A stretch of 64,000 nt of DNA, taken from contig JAFLTM010000003.1 in assembly GCA_022509225.1 (NCBI GenBank), forward strand, positions 1 through 64,000, in the 5' to 3' direction. This DNA comes from Muribaculaceae bacterium (GTDB lineage Bacteria; Bacteroidota; Bacteroidia; Bacteroidales; Muribaculaceae). Of this stretch, positions 60,226-64,000 are shown piece after piece; positions within the stretch are counted from its first letter, which is position 1; each line of letters opens with the position of its first letter. The notes beneath the pieces are model-generated. The model was not told the origin of the DNA. It did not search any database and saw only the letters and a list, made by a program, of their open reading frames with translations. The position numbers were made by a program, and so were the translations under genes.

Positions 60226-62490
60226 TTATTTAACACTTGCCTCAACAGATGCAATGGTTACAATATCGTAGATCTCACTCTCTTTAGCATTTCCATTGAT
60301 GAAGTAAACCGGTTTCTTCAGTCCTATCTGAATGGGCCCGATAATAGAACCAATCCCCATGCTCAATAGAATTTTGCCGGTGGTGTTGGCTGCAGTAAGA
60401 TTAGGGAAGATCAGGGTATTAACTTTTTGTCCTTTCAGTTTATTAAACGGATATCTTTCATCCCTTCTTCTGGTGCTTAATGCAAAATCAACCTGCATTT
60501 CACCGTCAACCATGATTTCCGGATATTTTTCATGAAGTGTCGCAACCGCATTCGAGACGGTGGTGGCCTCTTTCTTCTTTGAAGAACCGAAGTTACTGTA
60601 TGACAGCATGGCCATGACAGGTTCCACTGCAAAAAATCTAACTGCCTGGTCGCTTAATCTAGCTATATCAACCAAAGCAGAGCTGTCGGCATCCGGATTC
60701 ACCGCAGTGTCTGCTATAAAGTACGTACCTTTTCTAGTATTGAGAATATGCATTGTCGCAAAATGATCAAATCCCTCTTGAATTCCAATCACTGATGCAA
60801 GGTCTTCTGCTATATTTTCTCCGGCTGAATAGGTTGCCACAAGACATGCATCGGCATCACCCGACTCTACCATCATCATGCCGAAGTAAGATCTGTCGTA
60901 CATTTTTTCCAAAGCAAGGTCAAATGTGAAACCGTCTCTCGATTTTTTCTTTGCCAATATCCTGGCATACCTCTCTCTTGTCCCCTCTTCCCGGTCATGA
61001 CGAGGATTTATAATTGTAACACCCGACATTTCCAATCCGAGCCTTGTGGCACGTTTTTCAATCATCTCTTCATTGCCAAGCACTATCGGGACACAAACTC
61101 CGTCGTGTGCAAGTCGTGTGGCGGCCCTGAGCATGTTGTCCATATTACCTTCACATATCACAACTCGCTTGCAATCCTCTTTTGCAAGGTCGGCAAGCCT
61201 ACGCATCATCTTGCCGTCATCTCCCATTAATTTTCGTAGTCTGATCTGATATGCCTCCCAATCCTTGATGGGTCGTTTTGCTATCCCGGTCTTGGCTGCA
61301 GCCTCGGCAACTGCCGGTGCAACAGAGGTCAACAGTCTTGGATCCAAAGGCTTGGGAAGTATATAATCCCGACCGAATTTTATATTGTTTCTCCCATACG
61401 CCTCATCCACCACAGCCGGAACCGGAAGCCGAGCCAGATCTGCTATGGCATAGACTGCAGCAATTTTCATCTCTTCGTTTATACCGGTCGCGCCACAATC
61501 CAATGCACCTCGAAATATATACGGAAAGCCTATCACATTGTTTATCTGGTTAGGATAATCACTTCTTCCTGTAGCCACTATCACATCCGGTCTTGATTCA
61601 ATGGCATCTTCGTAAGTTATCTCAGGCTCAGGATTTGCAAGTGCGAATACTATGGGACGTGGTGCCATGGATTGAACCATCTCTTTGGTGACTACCCCAG
61701 CCACGCTCAAACCTAAAAACACATCGGCATCTTTCATTGCCTCCTCCAAGGTATGAATGTCACGCGTTGTGGCAAAGATAGTCTTCTGACTGTTAAGATC
61801 AGCCCTATCTTTTCTTACAACCCCTTTAGAGTCACACATAACCACATTTTCCGGTTTAACCCCCAACGATACATAAAGCTTAGTGCAACTTATCGCGGCT
61901 GCGCCCGCTCCATTCACCACCAATTTTATATCTTCTATTTTCTTTTTTTGTATCATTAAGGCATTTATAAGTCCTGCACCTGAAATAATGGCTGTGCCAT
62001 GTTGGTCATCATGCATGATAGGGATTTCACATTCTCTCTTCAGTCTTTCTTCAATCTTGAAACATTCAGGAGCCTTTATATCTTCAAGATTTATACCACC
62101 GAAGGTTGGAGAGATTGATTTGACTATCTCAATTATTTTCTCCGGATCCTGTTCGTTTATCTCTATATCATAGGCATCAAGACCTGCAAAAATCTTGAAC
62201 AACAAGGCTTTTCCCTCCATAACCGGTTTGCCGGCAAGTGCGCCTATATTACCCAGACCTAAAACTGCCGTTCCATTACTAACAACTCCCACCAGATTTC
62301 CCTTATTCGTATAGCGATAGGCATCCTCAGGATCTTTTTCTATCTCAAGACATGGATATGCCACTCCCGGTGAATATGCAAGTGCAAGATCTCGTTGTGA
62401 GGAATATGGCTTGGTTGGAACTATCTCTATTTTTCCCGGTTTGCCCTCCTCGTGATATTCAAGGGCCATCTCTTTAGTTATTGTTGACAT
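60226..62490 (-). CDS. maeB: NADP-dependent malic enzyme with C-terminal phosphotransacetylase-like domain
   Basis: ORF 754 aa; [48 protein letters not shown]; Pta-like C-half. Confidence 0.95.
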   Translation of the reverse strand: MSTITKEMALEYHEEGKPGKIEIVPTKPYSSQRDLALAYSPGVAYPCLEIEKDPEDAYRYTNKGNLVGVVSNGTAVLGLGNIGALAGKPVMEGKALLFKIFAGLDAYDIEINEQDPEKIIEIVKSISPTFGGINLEDIKAPECFKIEERLKRECEIPIMHDDQHGTAIISGAGLINALMIQKKKIEDIKLVVNGAGAAAISCTKLYVSLGVKPENVVMCDSKGVVRKDRADLNSQKTIFATTRDIHTLEEAMKDADVFLGLSVAGVVTKEMVQSMAPRPIVFALANPEPEITYEDAIESRPDVIVATGRSDYPNQINNVIGFPYIFRGALDCGATGINEEMKIAAVYAIADLARLPVPAVVDEAYGRNNIKFGRDYILPKPLDPRLLTSVAPAVAEAAAKTGIAKRPIKDWEAYQIRLRKLMGDDGKMMRRLADLAKEDCKRVVICEGNMDNMLRAATRLAHDGVCVPIVLGNEEMIEKRATRLGLEMSGVTIINPRHDREEGTRERYARILAKKKSRDGFTFDLALEKMYDRSYFGMMMVESGDADACLVATYSAGENIAEDLASVIGIQEGFDHFATMHILNTRKGTYFIADTAVNPDADSSALVDIARLSDQAVRFFAVEPVMAMLSYSNFGSSKKKEATTVSNAVATLHEKYPEIMVDGEMQVDFALSTRRRDERYPFNKLKGQKVNTLIFPNLTAANTTGKILLSMGIGSIIGPIQIGLKKPVYFINGNAKESEIYDIVTIASVEASVK

Positions 62491-62540
62491 CTGATGTTAT
62501 TTTAGTACTATATTCTAAACAATCATTACCTTTTTTCTGT

Positions 62541-62571
62541 TTTGAATAACCCCATTTTATTATTAATTTTG
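62541..62571 (+). promoter_or_regulatory. Bacteroidetes-type promoter for the ABC-F gene
   Basis: TTTG (62541-62544) N19 TAATTTTG (62564-62571). Confidence 0.55.
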
Positions 62572-62595
62572 AAGTAAATAAATAATGCATGTCGG

Positions 62596-64000
62596 ATGGT
62601 AGCTGTTAACAACCTATCTGTCGAATTTGCTTCAAAACCATTATTCAATGACATTTCCCTGACTATCAATGTTAAGGAGAAACTTGCACTGGTTGGCAAA
62701 AATGGAGCGGGGAAATCAACTTTATTAAAAATAATTGCCGGCCTGCAGCTGCCAACGGCAGGAACCGTTTCTTTACCCAACGACTTTAAAATCGGCTACC
62801 TCCCGCAAGAAATGCCGTTTGTAGACGACAGCACCCTGATTGAAGAGGCTAAAAAAGCGTTCTCCGAAAGAATCGAGCTTGAACGAAAAATAACCCAAAT
62901 GCAGGAGGAACTTGTCAACAGGACTGATTATCATAGCGACTCCTATCTTTCTCTCATAGAAAAAATCGACGAGCTCACACAAACGCTCAACAACAGATTT
63001 GAGGCAAACATGGAAGGCGACGTAGAGAAAACTCTCATAGGACTGGGCTTCAAACCATCTGATTTCAATCGCCATACTTCAGAATTTTCAGGTGGTTGGA
63101 GAATGAGGGTGGAATTAGCAAAAATACTATTACAAAAACCTGATCTTCTATTACTTGACGAACCTACCAACCATCTTGATATCAATTCTATTCAGTGGCT
63201 GGAGCAGTTCCTCATAAACAAAGCCTCCGCTGTTTTGCTCGTGAGCCACGATAAAGCATTTCTTGATAACGTTACTAATAGAACAATTGAAATTTCGTGC
63301 GGTAAAATTTATGATTACAAGGTAAGCTATACTCCTTTTATCAACCTTCGTTTAGAAAGAATAGAACAACAGACAAAAGCCTACTTGAACCAGCAAAAAT
63401 ATATCAACGAAACCAAAGATTTTATTGAAAGATTCAGGTATAAGGCAACCAAGGCAGTTCAAGTGCAGAGCCGAATAAAACAACTTGAAAAAATAATCCC
63501 TATAGAGATTGATGAGATAGACAATCATCATGTTAAGTTCAATTTCCCACCTGCTGAAAGATCCGGAGATTTCCCCTTGATTATTGATTCTCTGTCAAAA
63601 AGTTATGGTGACCATAATGTCTTTTCAAATGCCGCCCTCACATTACGTCGCGGCGAAAAAATTGCCTTGGTAGGAAGCAATGGTGAAGGGAAAACCACAA
63701 TGGTGAAATGTATAATGGGTGAAACCGAATATAATGGCAGTCTTAAGTTGGGACATAATGTCAAGATCGGATATTTCGCTCAAAACCAAGCTCAAAAATT
63801 AGATCAATCTAAAACAGTTTTCCAGACTTTGGATGATATTGCATCCGGAGAAATCAGAACACGGCTGAAAGATTTACTCGCAACCTTCCTTTTCAGGGGA
63901 GAAGATATCGACAAGAAAGTCTCTGTTTTATCGGGAGGTGAGAAAACCCGTCTTGCGTTGGCGAAGCTACTTTTGGAACCTGTCAATTTTTTGATTCTTG
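62596..64000 (+). CDS. ABC-F family ATPase (YheS/Uup-like), truncated by window end
   Basis: Open frame from ATG 62596: MVAVNNLSVEFASKPLFNDISL, GKNGAGKSTLLK, LLLLDEPTNHLDINSIQWLEQFL, GSNGEGKTTMVK, LSGGEKTRLALAKLLLEP; no stop before the edge. Confidence 0.92.
   Translation, partial: MVAVNNLSVEFASKPLFNDISLTINVKEKLALVGKNGAGKSTLLKIIAGLQLPTAGTVSLPNDFKIGYLPQEMPFVDDSTLIEEAKKAFSERIELERKITQMQEELVNRTDYHSDSYLSLIEKIDELTQTLNNRFEANMEGDVEKTLIGLGFKPSDFNRHTSEFSGGWRMRVELAKILLQKPDLLLLDEPTNHLDINSIQWLEQFLINKASAVLLVSHDKAFLDNVTNRTIEISCGKIYDYKVSYTPFINLRLERIEQQTKAYLNQQKYINETKDFIERFRYKATKAVQVQSRIKQLEKIIPIEIDEIDNHHVKFNFPPAERSGDFPLIIDSLSKSYGDHNVFSNAALTLRRGEKIALVGSNGEGKTTMVKCIMGETEYNGSLKLGHNVKIGYFAQNQAQKLDQSKTVFQTLDDIASGEIRTRLKDLLATFLFRGEDIDKKVSVLSGGEKTRLALAKLLLEPVNFLIL

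Noticed and set aside
1-64000. CRISPR arrays, tRNA/rRNA genes, IS elements, prophage or defence islands
   Set aside because: Intergenic regions are short and none shows direct-repeat arrays, cloverleaf structures, transposase or integrase ORFs; none of the recognised genes is a defence gene.

Overview
The window is a chromosomal segment from a Bacteroidales-type bacterium. The assignment rests on TTTG-N19/20-TAnnTTTG promoters, type-B L31, OstA-like, DUF5063, EFR1 and MlaEF content, and the gene neighbourhoods. It is almost entirely core-genome coding sequence. I recognise: a methionine/homocysteine cluster (hom-metX / PLP lyase-malY); ribE-cmk-ispH-tadA-menA-dnaB; a glycine-cleavage operon gcvT-gcvH-gcvPA-gcvPB-lpd; def, ettA and a CYTH protein; merR, an M23 peptidase and alaS; holA-CPBP-lptB-udk; mlaEF; lipB-lipA; a DsbD-like protein; ddh; a YidE-type transporter; rpmE2; a C69 dipeptidase; HIT-greA; mutL, OstA-like and two SurA-like genes, recQ; clpX-clpP-tig; M18 peptidase; nadD-gmk-yicC-maeB; and a second ABC-F ATPase running off the right edge. 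There are no CRISPR arrays, tRNA/rRNA genes, IS elements, prophages or an obvious accessory island, and I did not find a convincing new multi-gene system. The best second-look items are: (1) clpX interrupted by one in-frame TAG exactly at the Walker-B catalytic Glu codon; (2) a phospholipase-D-like gene reduced to its two ends; (3) a tandem pair of paralogous small single-TM proteins with a structured RNA and terminator between them; (4) a near-palindromic face-to-face promoter between the M23 peptidase gene and alaS; (5) a structured greA leader ending in a terminator-like hairpin; (6) several unusual gene overlaps. All calls come from reading the sequence; no database search was run.
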